A DNA stretch of 64,000 nucleotides, from contig NZ_OZ035017.1 in assembly GCF_964031245.1 (NCBI RefSeq), positions 465,402-529,401 on the forward strand, written 5' to 3'. Under the pieces are notes generated by a model. It was not told the origin of the DNA. It worked only from the letters and a program-made list of their open reading frames with translations, and searched no databases. Positions within the stretch are counted from its first letter, which is position 1. The number at the start of each line of letters is the position of its first letter. Both the position numbers and the translations under genes were made by a program. Below are positions 1-9,090 of the stretch, in pieces. The DNA comes from Rickettsiella endosymbiont of Miltochrista miniata. GTDB taxonomy: Bacteria; Pseudomonadota; Gammaproteobacteria; Diplorickettsiales; Diplorickettsiaceae.

Positions 1-471
1 CCTATTGGCACCATTATTGTACCCGCTATCCTTTTTTTCCTAGGCGGTTTTATTTTTGGCTGGGCAAAGCCGGTACCGGTTACTTGGCAAAACCTTAAAA
101 ATCCTAGACGTGATATGGCTTTAGTCGCAGCCGCAGGTCCCATGGCGAACCTCGCGATGGCTTTTTTGTGGGTGGGGATCGCAAAAATAGCGATGGGGTT
201 CAGTAACGCCCCGATTATTTATATGGCCGAGACTGGAGTCATGATTAATTTAGTACTAATGCTATTAAACCTAATTCCGATTCCGCCCCTTGATGGGAGT
301 CGCGTGGTGGCTAGTTTTTTGTCGCCGGCGATGGCTTATCAGTTTAATAAATTAGAGGTGTATGGGTTTTTTATTTTAGTGTTGTTATTAGCCAGTGGTG
401 TTCTGGCCAGAATTTTAGGTCCGCTGTTGCAGGGGCTATTATCGGTTTTTTTTAGATTTTTTGGCTTATAA
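1..471 (+). CDS. Site-2 protease family protein (M50), 5'-truncated by the window
   Basis: The frame is open from the left edge, so the start and the HExxH zinc motif lie outside the window. The visible 156 residues are strongly hydrophobic and carry FGWAKPVPV near residues 19-27, a GPMANL turn, and NLIPIPPLDGSRV near residue 98, whose Asp is the third zinc ligand in M50 proteases. The family comprises integral-membrane metalloproteases that cut substrates within the bilayer; the compact form seen here is the YwhC/Rip3-like type rather than PDZ-containing RseP. The gene is followed directly by scpA, a neighbourhood seen in many bacteria. Substrate unknown. Confidence 0.88.
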   Translation, partial: PIGTIIVPAILFFLGGFIFGWAKPVPVTWQNLKNPRRDMALVAAAGPMANLAMAFLWVGIAKIAMGFSNAPIIYMAETGVMINLVLMLLNLIPIPPLDGSRVVASFLSPAMAYQFNKLEVYGFFILVLLLASGVLARILGPLLQGLLSVFFRFFGL

Positions 472-487
472 CCATTACACTGGCGCT

Positions 488-1303
488 ATGACTGAAAACC
501 TAATTGTTACGACACCAGCCGATACGCCTATTGCCACTATACGTGGTCAACCCTTGGCCCAAATGCCTAGTGATCTGTATATTCCTCCTCAGGCCTTAGA
601 AGTACTGCTAGAAGCCTTTACAGGACCTTTAGATCTGCTGCTCTATCTGATAAAAAAGCAAAATTTTGATATTTTGGATATTCCGGTTGCAGAAATAACG
701 CGCCAATATATGCAATATATTGAGTTGATGCAGGTATTGGAAATTGAATTAGCCGCCGAATATCTGGTCATGGCGGCCATACTCACTGAAATTAAATCAC
801 GCCTGCTTTTGCCTAAGCCCGTCGAGGCGCAAACTAATGATGAGACCGATCCTCGGGCTGAATTAATCCGCCGTTTACAAGAGTATGAAAGGACTAAGCA
901 AGCCGCGCAGACTTTAGAGCAATTGCCGCGTTTAGGACGCGATGTTTTTTTAGCGATGGCGGAAGCCGGTATGCCGTCTGTTTCGGCAGAAAATCCCAGA
1001 CAACTTCCGCCTTTGGCTTTAGAGGAGTTAGTGGAAGCTTTTCAAGCGGTTTTATCTAGGGCTGCTTTAAGAACGCATCATGCCATTGCCGAAGAACCGT
1101 TGTCGATTAAGGATCGTATGTCGCAAATTTTGCATAAAATAACCACGCAATCTCAGTTAAAATTTACTGAGCTGTTTAAACTCGATGAAGGTCGTATGGG
1201 TGTCGTAGTGACTTTTATGGCTTTGTTAGAATTATGGCGCCAATCCTTAATTGAACTTTCGCAAGCCGACGCTTTTGGAGAGATTGAAGTGCGAGGAATC
1301 TAA
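488..1303 (+). CDS. scpA: Segregation and condensation protein A
   Basis: This 271-residue protein has the ScpA N-terminal signature FTGPLDLLLYLIKKQNFDI followed by a helical region and a C-terminal winged-helix segment. ScpA is the kleisin that bridges SMC heads and, with ScpB, supports chromosome organisation and segregation. A TTG at 461, inside the end of the protease gene, could extend it by nine residues, but ATG 488 is the more usual start. The stop overlaps the next start by one base, so it is translationally coupled to the SDR gene. The usual partner gene scpB does not follow; it must be elsewhere or missing. Confidence 0.93.
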   Translation: MTENLIVTTPADTPIATIRGQPLAQMPSDLYIPPQALEVLLEAFTGPLDLLLYLIKKQNFDILDIPVAEITRQYMQYIELMQVLEIELAAEYLVMAAILTEIKSRLLLPKPVEAQTNDETDPRAELIRRLQEYERTKQAAQTLEQLPRLGRDVFLAMAEAGMPSVSAENPRQLPPLALEELVEAFQAVLSRAALRTHHAIAEEPLSIKDRMSQILHKITTQSQLKFTELFKLDEGRMGVVVTFMALLELWRQSLIELSQADAFGEIEVRGI

Positions 1304-2052
1304 TGTTTCAAAATAAAACAATTATAATAACCGGTGGATCATCAGGAATTGGCGCAGCAACTGCCGCGTTATTTAGTGGTGCAGGAGCAACCGTTTACGT
1401 ACTCGATAAAAAAAAACTGGCAGATGTCCTATCGGAGTCGATTCATTACTTAAAGTGTGATGTTTCAAATGCGGACGAGGTTAAGTCAGCTATGCATACC
1501 ATTCTTCAGAAAAATCCGATGATTGATTTTCTTTTTTGTAATGCAGGCATACACTTATTTGCTAATATCGAAGAAAGTTCCAATGAAGCTATGCAAAAAG
1601 TCTTTGCAACTAATTTGTTGGGTACGATTTATTGTTTGCAGCAGATATTGCCGAGCATGAAGCAACAAGGATTCGGATCGATCGTTTTGATGGCTTCGGA
1701 TCAAGCGTTTATCGCCAAAGAACAATGCGCGATTTATGGTGCTAGTAAAGCGGCTATTGCACAATTAGCTAAAAGTACTGCATTAGATTATGCCCAATAT
1801 GGAATACGCGTTAATTGTGTATGTCCCGGGACTATTGATACACCGATGTATCAAGCTGTTTTAGAACAATTTCAGCAAAAAACGGGTTTAACGCTTTCTT
1901 CTATTCAAGCGCAGGTTGCTGAAAAATTACCGCTGAAGCGTGTTGGAAAACCTGAGGAAGTGGCTCAGCTGGTCAGCTTTTTATGTAGTGATGCCGCTTC
2001 TTTCATGACGGGTGCATTGGTCAATATCGATGGCGGTTATACTATTCAATAG
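1303..2052 (+). CDS. Short-chain dehydrogenase/reductase (classical SDR)
   Basis: The 249-residue protein has the complete classical SDR set: the nucleotide-binding TGGSSGIG at residues 10-17, NAG at 80-82, catalytic Ser132, and the Tyr145-x3-Lys149 pair in YGASK, ending with the typical VNIDGGY motif. It will bind NAD(P)H and oxidise or reduce a hydroxyl/keto group; the substrate cannot be read from sequence. The start overlaps the scpA stop by one base (TAATG) and is preceded by a clear GAGG ribosome site, so it is in the scpA transcript. An SDR where scpB is normally found suggests rearrangement. Confidence 0.92.
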   Translation: MFQNKTIIITGGSSGIGAATAALFSGAGATVYVLDKKKLADVLSESIHYLKCDVSNADEVKSAMHTILQKNPMIDFLFCNAGIHLFANIEESSNEAMQKVFATNLLGTIYCLQQILPSMKQQGFGSIVLMASDQAFIAKEQCAIYGASKAAIAQLAKSTALDYAQYGIRVNCVCPGTIDTPMYQAVLEQFQQKTGLTLSSIQAQVAEKLPLKRVGKPEEVAQLVSFLCSDAASFMTGALVNIDGGYTIQ

Positions 2053-2148
2053 ATATTATGCATGAACTAAAGCCATTAAAAAAAGCTAATTTTTGTTTCA
2101 GCCGGTAGATAAGTATTTTTCGTCATTGCGAGCAGACAAAATATTAAT

Positions 2149-2231
2149 CGTCATTGCGAGCGCCGTAGGTGCGCGGCAATCCCTGGATGGCCCACGGCTC
2201 CTCACTAACGTTTCGGCCTCGCCATGACGGG
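2149..2231. repeat. REP/MITE-like palindromic repeat, copy 1
   Basis: The convergent gap between the SDR gene and punA holds an imperfect palindrome that begins CGTCATTGCGAGCGCCG and ends CTCGCCATGACGGG. An extra copy of the first 13 bases lies at 2121-2133. The same element is present in reverse orientation at 9091-9163, including the inner GCAATCC..GGATGGCC part. It is GC-richer than its surroundings and non-coding. In this position it may also act as a bidirectional transcription end. Confidence 0.75.
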
Positions 2232-2240
2232 CTAATTACA

Positions 2241-3068
2241 TTAATGGGGGATCTGTACGATCGCGGATTCGAGTAATCGGCCTAGATTTTCGCTTGCTTT
2301 CGCGGCAAAATGTACGGTTCCTTCATGCGTAATCGGTTCATCACTAAGTCCAGCCGCTAGATTCGTTACTACAGAAATGACCGCTACTTTTAAACCACAA
2401 TGTCTAGCAACAATCACCTCGGGAACGGTGGACATTCCTACTACATCCGCGCCTAACTGTCTAAAAGCACGTATTTCTGCAGGGGTTTCAAAATTAGGAC
2501 CTAAAACACTAACATACACCCCTTCGTTTAAAGGGATAGACAACTTTTTTGCCGTTTGCTGAATGATATGTCGGATACCTGGATCATAAGCATCATCCAT
2601 GGGGAAGAAACGTGGACCAAATTCTTCATCATTAGGTCCGGCAAGAGGATTTATCGGTTGAAAATTGATATGATCTGAAATTAAAACCAATTGGCCTAAT
2701 TCCACATTTTTATTTAAGGATCCCACTGCATTCGTCATTAACAAAGTATGGCAGCCCAAACATTTTAAGGTACGGATAAATATTTTAAAGTCTTTACCTT
2801 GCATTCCTTCGTAAGGATGAACGCGTCCTTGGCAGCATACGATAGGTATTTTGTTGAAATAGCCGAGCATCATTTGACCAGGATGTCCCGATACGCTGCT
2901 CTTCGGAAAACCAGGGAGCTCAGTGTAGGGAATTGCGATGCTGTCAGTCATTTTATTGGCAATATCGGCTAAGCCAGAGCCTAAAATAATTCCAAGCTTA
3001 GGTTGGAAGCCAGGGTGACGTTTTAAAATAGATTGAGCAAGCTGTTGGGGAGAAAAATGGGCTGTCAT
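2241..3068 (-). CDS. punA: Purine-nucleoside phosphorylase (PNP-I trimeric type)
   Basis: The 275-residue protein matches the trimeric inosine/guanosine/xanthosine phosphorylase family. It has LGIILGSGLADIAN near residues 25-38, a phosphate-binding SGHPGQ, the TNAVGSLN motif, and VVGMSTVPEVIVARHCGL followed by the base-binding TNLA. It cleaves purine nucleosides with phosphate to base plus ribose-1-phosphate in purine salvage, useful for an intracellular bacterium drawing on host nucleosides. Length is as expected for the family. It is read leftward, 56 bases downstream of yggX, and probably shares the yggX-mutY transcript. Confidence 0.93.
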   Translation of the reverse strand: MTAHFSPQQLAQSILKRHPGFQPKLGIILGSGLADIANKMTDSIAIPYTELPGFPKSSVSGHPGQMMLGYFNKIPIVCCQGRVHPYEGMQGKDFKIFIRTLKCLGCHTLLMTNAVGSLNKNVELGQLVLISDHINFQPINPLAGPNDEEFGPRFFPMDDAYDPGIRHIIQQTAKKLSIPLNEGVYVSVLGPNFETPAEIRAFRQLGADVVGMSTVPEVIVARHCGLKVAVISVVTNLAAGLSDEPITHEGTVHFAAKASENLGRLLESAIVQIPH

Positions 3069-3124
3069 GAATCACCTTTTAGTGAAATAAAATCGTCTTT
3101 TATATGATTTTAATGAGGATCACG

Positions 3125-3388
3125 CTACGCTAGAGGAGGTGCACTCGCTACTTCGTCAGAACCAAATAAAAATTTTTCCATTTCTTTTTTTAAAAATTCA
3201 CGTGCTTGAGGTTCGAATGTGCTTAAGCGATATTCATTAATGAGCATAGTTTGATGATTTACCCATTGTTGCCAAGCAGGTTTACTAATGGATTGATAGA
3301 TGCGTTGGCCTAATTCTCCAGGATAAGGGAGATAATCAAGCCCTTCTGCTTGAGTGTGTAACTTAATGCAATAAATACTTCGACTCAT
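3125..3388 (-). CDS. yggX: Fe(2+)-trafficking / oxidative damage protection protein YggX
   Basis: An 87-residue protein with the full YggX pattern: an N-terminal Cys in YCIKL, then [20 protein letters not shown], and [18 protein letters not shown]. YggX is a small cytosolic protein linked to labile iron handling and protection of Fe-S clusters. The gene lies 12 bases downstream of mutY, whose product is itself an Fe-S enzyme; the mutY-yggX pair is conserved in gammaproteobacteria and the two are surely co-transcribed here. Confidence 0.96.
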   Translation of the reverse strand: MSRSIYCIKLHTQAEGLDYLPYPGELGQRIYQSISKPAWQQWVNHQTMLINEYRLSTFEPQAREFLKKEMEKFLFGSDEVASAPPLA

Positions 3389-3400
3389 AGTTGTCTCAGC

Positions 3401-4462
3401 TCATAGTATGATATGACTTAATAATTTTTTGACGGGTGCCGCAAGACCTTTTGATGCTAATTGTTGCTTGTTATACCAGACTATGCGGCCAGATTCCATC
3501 AGTGGCGGACACCAGTGTTTAACAGGTATGACAACGGGCCTAATTTCCAGCTGGAAATGACTAAACGTATGCTTTAAAAGAGGATATTTTTTTTTAGGGT
3601 TTTCTATTTCACAATGATATTGTTTTTTACAAAAATTTTTCATATTTTCCGTTATAGAACATTCTGGCAAACTCCATAATCCTCCCCAAATTCCGGTCGG
3701 CGGCCGTTTCTCTAGCAAAATTTCTTGATGCGCATTGACTAAGATCAGCATCTTGATTGCACGGCAAGGAATGGTTTTACGCGGTTTGGGTGAAGGATAA
3801 TTTGCAATGCTATTTTCAGCATAGGCTTTGCAATGACTTTGTAACGGACATTCGGTACATTTAGGTTGCGTGCGTGTGCAAACGAGCGCGCCTAGATCCA
3901 TCATCGCTTGTGTATATTGAGCGATGTGTTTATTTTTTGGCGTATAATGCTCGGCTAAATCCCACAATTGTTTACTTACTTTGTTTGAACCAGACCAGCC
4001 CGAGATGGCATGAAATCTGGCTAATACACGTTTCACATTCCCATCGAGTATGGCAGCAGGCTGACCGAATGCTAAGGCAAGTATAGCGCCCGCTGTCGAT
4101 CGGCCGATGCCGGGCAAATTTTGTAATAACGATAAATCTTGTGGAAATTTTCCTGAATATTCTTTTTCAATGGTTAATGCACAGCGATGTAAATTACGTG
4201 CTCGAGCATAATAACCTAAGCCCGACCAAAGCATGATCACCTCATCGATATCGGCTTGAGCGAGTGAGGAAAGCGTCGGAAACCGTTGAGTAAAACGTTG
4301 AAAATAGGGAACCACTGTTGCGACTTGTGTCTGTTGCAGCATGATTTCCGAAAGCCAAATAGGATAGGGTGATTTTTTTTGCTGCCAGGGTAGATGTTTG
4401 CGACCAGATCGGGTAAACCAGGCTAACATTTTTTGTTGGAATTGTTTAGTGGTTAGTGTCAC
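3401..4462 (-). CDS. mutY: A/G-specific adenine DNA glycosylase
   Basis: The 353-residue protein shows LPWQQKKSPYPIWLSEIMLQ with the catalytic Glu, the helix-hairpin-helix LPGIGRSTAGAI, the catalytic Asp in AILDGNVKRVLARF, and a [4Fe-4S] cluster motif of four Cys in CTRTQPKCTECPLQSHC. The C-terminal third is the NUDIX-like 8-oxoG recognition domain. MutY removes adenine mispaired with 8-oxoguanine in the GO repair system. It is followed by yggX in the same direction, and its start is well separated from the upstream AsmA gene. Confidence 0.96.
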   Translation of the reverse strand: MTLTTKQFQQKMLAWFTRSGRKHLPWQQKKSPYPIWLSEIMLQQTQVATVVPYFQRFTQRFPTLSSLAQADIDEVIMLWSGLGYYARARNLHRCALTIEKEYSGKFPQDLSLLQNLPGIGRSTAGAILALAFGQPAAILDGNVKRVLARFHAISGWSGSNKVSKQLWDLAEHYTPKNKHIAQYTQAMMDLGALVCTRTQPKCTECPLQSHCKAYAENSIANYPSPKPRKTIPCRAIKMLILVNAHQEILLEKRPPTGIWGGLWSLPECSITENMKNFCKKQYHCEIENPKKKYPLLKHTFSHFQLEIRPVVIPVKHWCPPLMESGRIVWYNKQQLASKGLAAPVKKLLSHIIL

Positions 4463-4510
4463 TGGTCGTTTTTTATAAAAATTGCTAATTCGAAGTCTTT
4501 AATGTAGCAA

Positions 4511-6190
4511 TTAGTGAAATAGTTTGTTCAAATCTAATTTTTTCAATGTATCACCTAATTTTCCTCTGAGTTTTTCTTTGATGATATCCACACTCAGTTG
4601 ATCCAGAATTGGACTGATAGAAATATGTTCTAAGGGACCTGAGATTCGAATCGGTATGGCAATTCCTTCAGGGCTGCCATCGGCTAAGATCGGTTGTGCT
4701 TGTAATTCATAATTGATTTGCTGTAGTGGTAGATTCACCAATCCCTTACCGTTGACACGCAGACGACCGCTGCTGATGATTAAATCATTGTTAGTGACGA
4801 TACCCTGATTAATATTAAAACTACCATTAAATTTATCGAACGGTGTATCCGGACCTGTGTTCTTAGGTGTGACTTCGTGTTTAAGTAGCGCTTTTCCTAA
4901 TGCTATCCAATAGGATAAATTAATTCCTTTTAGAGCACCTTGATCTAAATTAAAGCGACCTTGCCCGTTTAAATTTCTTATAAGACCATCAGCGGCATCG
5001 CCAGCTGTTGATACATTGAGATTCAATGTCGCTAGACCGGCCAATTGTATTTGACTTTTATTAATGAGATCTTGAAATAATAAGGCGGTATTAATTTGAT
5101 TAAATTGATTTTGAGCGGTGATGAGCGGTACTTTTGGATTAAGATTGACAGTGGCCTTGCCTTGATAATTGCCTTGATAAAATTGGGCATTGATAGGATT
5201 AAGCGTAAGCAAATTATTTGAAAATTGAAAACGGAGGCGTATTTGCTGAAAAGTTAATTTACCCGTTTTAATTTGCGGGCTGTTCAGGCTCCCGTTAAAG
5301 CTAGGATTGTTTAAAATATGTTGTCCTGTGATCTGCCCGGTCAATTTAATTTGATTAATGCTGGCAATAAGTTCATCAACAATAATATCCTGTTTATTTA
5401 AATCGAGATTAATATGACCTTTTAAGGAAAGAGGAAGTTCGCCTTTAGGATAATTAGGTCCTTTTAAAAAAGTATTTAAATTAAGATGATTGAATTCCAG
5501 ATGGCTTCTGTCGGTACTGAGCAAGATATCTGATCGTAACTTAACTGCGGCATTAATATTAGGTAGGTTAGAATTTAAGTTAAACTGAATATCAAAAGGT
5601 GAGCTTTTATTAATCGCAAGATTAGCGCTTTTAAGTTGTAGTCCAGTTATTTCAACCTGTTTATTTTTTTGTTGGTCAGCATAAATAATATGGCCGTCTC
5701 GAATGCCTAAACCTGTTACGAAAAATCCTACCGGTTTTAAACTATCCAAACGGTTATTTTCTGAATTACCGGAAGTTTTTTGCGAAGAGGTCAGTGGACC
5801 TTCCCAATTGACCTGGCCTTTAGCATTTTTTACCAAATAAAGTGTGAGTCCATTTACTTGTAACTTACCAATTTCCAATTGCTTATGTAACAAAGGAAGT
5901 AAACGAACTTGAATGTCCAGCTTTTTAATTTGTGCAAAAGGATTATTACCAAAGCCAGGACTATTAGTCAGTTTGGCATCATTTAATTGTAATCCTAACC
6001 AAGGGAAAATAGACCACTGAATGTCTCCACCTAATTGCAGCTGACGCCCGGTAAATTTGGTGACGGCTTGACTAATCTGTGGCTTAAGATCGTTAGGATT
6101 GACGAACACCACTAAACCAATTAAAGAAACCAGGCCTAATAATATGACGGCACCGATAAAAGTGATAAGAATACGAAATATCTTAGACAT
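4511..6190 (-). CDS. AsmA family outer-membrane assembly/lipid transport protein
   Basis: This 559-residue protein begins with one N-terminal membrane helix (about residues 5-30), followed by the AsmA N-domain pattern NPNDLKPQISQAVTKFTGRQ and LGGDIQWSIFPWLGLQL. The long middle is beta-rich and repetitive. It ends with the AsmA_2 region, with LNGQGRFNLDQGALKGINL and a final ISGPLEHISISP. AsmA-like proteins are periplasmic, inner-membrane anchored, and are thought to help phospholipid traffic to the outer membrane. The length is close to that of E. coli AsmA (617). It lies 48 bases upstream of mutY. Confidence 0.88.
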   Translation of the reverse strand: MSKIFRILITFIGAVILLGLVSLIGLVVFVNPNDLKPQISQAVTKFTGRQLQLGGDIQWSIFPWLGLQLNDAKLTNSPGFGNNPFAQIKKLDIQVRLLPLLHKQLEIGKLQVNGLTLYLVKNAKGQVNWEGPLTSSQKTSGNSENNRLDSLKPVGFFVTGLGIRDGHIIYADQQKNKQVEITGLQLKSANLAINKSSPFDIQFNLNSNLPNINAAVKLRSDILLSTDRSHLEFNHLNLNTFLKGPNYPKGELPLSLKGHINLDLNKQDIIVDELIASINQIKLTGQITGQHILNNPSFNGSLNSPQIKTGKLTFQQIRLRFQFSNNLLTLNPINAQFYQGNYQGKATVNLNPKVPLITAQNQFNQINTALLFQDLINKSQIQLAGLATLNLNVSTAGDAADGLIRNLNGQGRFNLDQGALKGINLSYWIALGKALLKHEVTPKNTGPDTPFDKFNGSFNINQGIVTNNDLIISSGRLRVNGKGLVNLPLQQINYELQAQPILADGSPEGIAIPIRISGPLEHISISPILDQLSVDIIKEKLRGKLGDTLKKLDLNKLFH

Positions 6191-6365
6191 CGGGGTTTAT
6201 TTCCTCATAAAAATCTTCTAATCGGACTATCGCGCAAGCAGGTTCGACAATAGTATATAGTATTTGAGATTAAATTTGCGAGTGGGTTAAGAGGGTTGTC
6301 TATGTTAAATCACGCTAAAAAACTCTGTTTTCAGTCAGTTATGGGAGAATTACAGCTCTCATTTA

Positions 6366-7217
6366 ATGGAGGTGTCTACGATTCAAAATCATATCCAGAA
6401 GCATTTTCAGCAAGAATTATTTCTAGATCATTTTGCAATCATTGATTTGCCGGGACCTTATACCGGCATGGATACTCTTTCTTGTTTATTCTCTTATCTC
6501 GGCTATAAGATTCGCGGACAGGATTATTTGGCCGAAAAACAAAATAATTTTAGATGGTTATCTGAAGATATAACTCCTGAGACCTTAGCCGTTGATGCAT
6601 CACCGCAAATAGTAGTTGCAGATTTTCGGCGCGAGGAGTTAGCGCCCCAAGTGCGAAAAATCATTGATCATTATGCTGGCTTAGCACCAGCTTTGGATAG
6701 TGATCAATTAAAATATCTGCACCAGCGTACTTTACAACAAGATGAGCAGGCGGCGAGGGAACTGTCGAGATGCATTTTGAATTATCTTCAATCCAGAGAT
6801 TGGCCATTACCTACCGTGCAAGAATATGAAATAGTAAAAAATCAAAATGAATTGTTAGCTTGGGTATTAGTCATGGGTCGTCAAGTTAATCATTTTGCTT
6901 GGGGGATTCATTTAGCTAAAAGTTTTAGTGAGCTAAAAATATTTAATCAATTTTTAAGTTCTTTAAATATTTCTTTGAATCAAAAAGGCGGTTTGATAAA
7001 AGGTAATATTCATAAAGGTATAGAACAAAGCTCTACACAACCTGCTATTAAATCTATAAAACTCGCCGATGGTGTCATAACTTTATCGGATCGGTTTATC
7101 GAATTTGTATGGCGTTATCCCAAAAAAGCAGGAGCAAACAGTCGATGGCATGATTACTTTACCGGATTTGTTGCAGATAATGCTGATCGTGTGGTTGAAT
7201 CGCTATATTTAAAATAA
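6366..7217 (+). CDS. DUF1338 family protein (2-oxoadipate dioxygenase/decarboxylase-like)
   Basis: The 283-residue protein has the three segments that supply the metal ligands in the DUF1338/HglS family: His22 in LDHFAIID, His176 in QVNHFAWG and Glu246 in FIEFVWRYP. HglS members are Fe(II) enzymes converting 2-oxoadipate to 2-hydroxyglutarate in lysine breakdown. Whether this shorter homologue uses the same substrate is not visible. It is the first gene of an apparent three-gene operon (gaps of 9 and 14 bases) with an RdgB-like pyrophosphatase and an MFS transporter. The start is ATG 6366, preceded by a weak ribosome site. Confidence 0.82.
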   Translation: MEVSTIQNHIQKHFQQELFLDHFAIIDLPGPYTGMDTLSCLFSYLGYKIRGQDYLAEKQNNFRWLSEDITPETLAVDASPQIVVADFRREELAPQVRKIIDHYAGLAPALDSDQLKYLHQRTLQQDEQAARELSRCILNYLQSRDWPLPTVQEYEIVKNQNELLAWVLVMGRQVNHFAWGIHLAKSFSELKIFNQFLSSLNISLNQKGGLIKGNIHKGIEQSSTQPAIKSIKLADGVITLSDRFIEFVWRYPKKAGANSRWHDYFTGFVADNADRVVESLYLK

Positions 7218-7226
7218 CTGTTGGAA

Positions 7227-7799
7227 ATGAAATTGAACAAAAAAATTTATTATGTCACTAATAATGCAGGTAAATTCGAAGAAGTCCGAGATTTTTTTGA
7301 TAAGGCTGCTGTCTCTTTCCAGGTTGAACAATATGCTATCGAAATTGATGAAATTCAGAGTTTAGATCAAAAAATAGTAGTGTCAGATAAAGTAAAAAAA
7401 GCATTTAACGTGGTCAAACAACCTTTATTACTTGATGATGGAGGCTTATTTTTTGCTGCTTATAATCAATTTCCCGGTACATTATCAAAATTTGTATTTC
7501 AAGGATTAGGCTTTAAGGGCTTATTTAAATTGGTAGAGGAAGACAATCGTGCCTCTTTTATTTTACAGTTAGCTTATACTGACGGACTGCAAACACAATT
7601 ATTTGAAGGCGTTTGTCACGGCACAATCATTATGCCTGAAGATTTATCTTCTCATCCCAAATTACCATTTACAGCCATCTTTAAACCCAATGGTTCTGAT
7701 AAAACCTTGGCACAATTGCGTTATACGGATGATTTTTTTCACTTTTCTTTTCGTCAACAAGCGTTGCAGAAATTTATTGATTGGTATAAAACTCAATAG
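7227..7799 (+). CDS. Non-canonical purine NTP pyrophosphatase, RdgB/HAM1-like
   Basis: A 190-residue protein with the HAM1/RdgB signature TNNAGKFEEV at the N-terminus (triphosphate binding) and LLLDDGGLFFAAYNQFPG in the middle, corresponding to the EDSGL..PG motif of RdgB. The family hydrolyses XTP, ITP and dITP to monophosphates and cleans the nucleotide pool. It is divergent from canonical RdgB (no SARYAG motif), so substrate range is uncertain. TTG 7221 is an alternative start; ATG 7227 is preferred. It lies nine bases after the DUF1338 gene and 14 before the MFS gene. Confidence 0.78.
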   Translation: MKLNKKIYYVTNNAGKFEEVRDFFDKAAVSFQVEQYAIEIDEIQSLDQKIVVSDKVKKAFNVVKQPLLLDDGGLFFAAYNQFPGTLSKFVFQGLGFKGLFKLVEEDNRASFILQLAYTDGLQTQLFEGVCHGTIIMPEDLSSHPKLPFTAIFKPNGSDKTLAQLRYTDDFFHFSFRQQALQKFIDWYKTQ

Positions 7800-7813
7800 C
7801 TCATAAGGAAAAA

Positions 7814-9067
7814 ATGCTGACCAGGGATCAACAGAAGCTTATTTTTTCGGCTTGTATAGGGACTATTTTAGAATGGTATGATTTTAGTCTTTATGCCTAT
7901 TTAGCAGGCATCTTTGCACAGATTTTTTTTCGTAGCTCACCCAGCGTGGGTTTGTTGCTGAGTTATAGTGTTTTTGCTATGGGCTATTTAGCACGTCCTT
8001 TCGGCGCAGCACTGTTTGGTTACATAGGTGATACGCAAGGTAGAAAAAAAGCCTTAAGTCTCAGCGTTTTACTAATGGCAATAGCCACTTGTGGCATAGG
8101 CTTGCTTCCAGATTATGCTGCGATCGGAATAAGTGCTGCATTTTTGTTACTTTTTTTTCGATTACTGCAAGGTATTGCTGTAGGCGGCGAAGCGTTTGGT
8201 TCCGCTTGCTTTATCGTTGAATCGATACCATCCAATAAAACAGGTTTTTATTCATCGTTAATTTGGGCGAGCTCCGTGATTGGGTTGTTATTTGGATCCC
8301 TCATCGTCTTTCTTTTATTCATTAGTTTTCGAGGGCCTGCACTTTATAGTTTTGCCTGGCGTTTGCCTTTTTTCTTAGCCGCTATAAGCGGTTTAATTGC
8401 TTATTATATACGCACGCGAACTGCGGAAACCCCAGAATTTCAGCATTTATATGCGCAATGTTTAATAGAAAAATTTCCTCTAAAAACTATCTTTGTAGCG
8501 CATAAACTATTAATCGGTCAATTAATGGGACTTTATTTATTGTCTGCGTTGATAACGTATCTCGTTTTTATTTTTATGCCGGTTTATTTCACTGATATTT
8601 TAGGTCATTCGAGAGTTCATGCGCACGCGTTGAATACGATGATATTGATTTTACTTATCATGCTAGATATTTTTTTCGGCTGGCTTTCTGATAAAGTTGG
8701 ACGAAAACCTTTAATGTTAATAGGGGCAAGTGGATTGACATGTTTTAGCTATCCGCTTTATGTGATGATTGCGCAGGGTTCTTTTTTTGCCGTTATTATT
8801 GCGCAAATAGTTTTGACACTTCTAGCCGCTAGCTTTCAAGGGCCGTTGATGGCGCTGACGCTGGATTTGATACCGGTTGCAGTACGTTATACTTTGGGTT
8901 CGCTCAGTTATAATCTCGCTTATTCCATTTTTGGTGGTACAGCTCCATTGCTAGCTATTTATTTAATAACAAAAACTTCCAATGTTGCCATACCCGGTCT
9001 GTACCTTGCTATGGGCGCTGTTGTGGCGGTGGGTATGTTGATAAAAATTAAAAAAATTCTACAGTAA
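7814..9067 (+). CDS. MFS transporter, metabolite:H+ symporter type (ProP/ShiA-like)
   Basis: The 417-residue protein has about 12 membrane helices and the metabolite:H+ symporter features: TILEWYDFSLYAYLAGIF at the first helix, the loop motif GDTQGRKKAL between helices 2 and 3, and LQGIAVGGEAFGSACFIVE in helix 4. It repeats a GxxSDKVGRKPLM loop in the second half. Relatives carry proline, betaine, 2-oxoglutarate or shikimate with protons. A strong AAGGA site precedes ATG 7814. As last gene of the DUF1338 operon it may import the substrate metabolised by that enzyme; this is inference. Confidence 0.88.
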   Translation: MLTRDQQKLIFSACIGTILEWYDFSLYAYLAGIFAQIFFRSSPSVGLLLSYSVFAMGYLARPFGAALFGYIGDTQGRKKALSLSVLLMAIATCGIGLLPDYAAIGISAAFLLLFFRLLQGIAVGGEAFGSACFIVESIPSNKTGFYSSLIWASSVIGLLFGSLIVFLLFISFRGPALYSFAWRLPFFLAAISGLIAYYIRTRTAETPEFQHLYAQCLIEKFPLKTIFVAHKLLIGQLMGLYLLSALITYLVFIFMPVYFTDILGHSRVHAHALNTMILILLIMLDIFFGWLSDKVGRKPLMLIGASGLTCFSYPLYVMIAQGSFFAVIIAQIVLTLLAASFQGPLMALTLDLIPVAVRYTLGSLSYNLAYSIFGGTAPLLAIYLITKTSNVAIPGLYLAMGAVVAVGMLIKIKKILQ

Positions 9068-9090
9068 TAAATAGTCTGAAAAAACTCATT

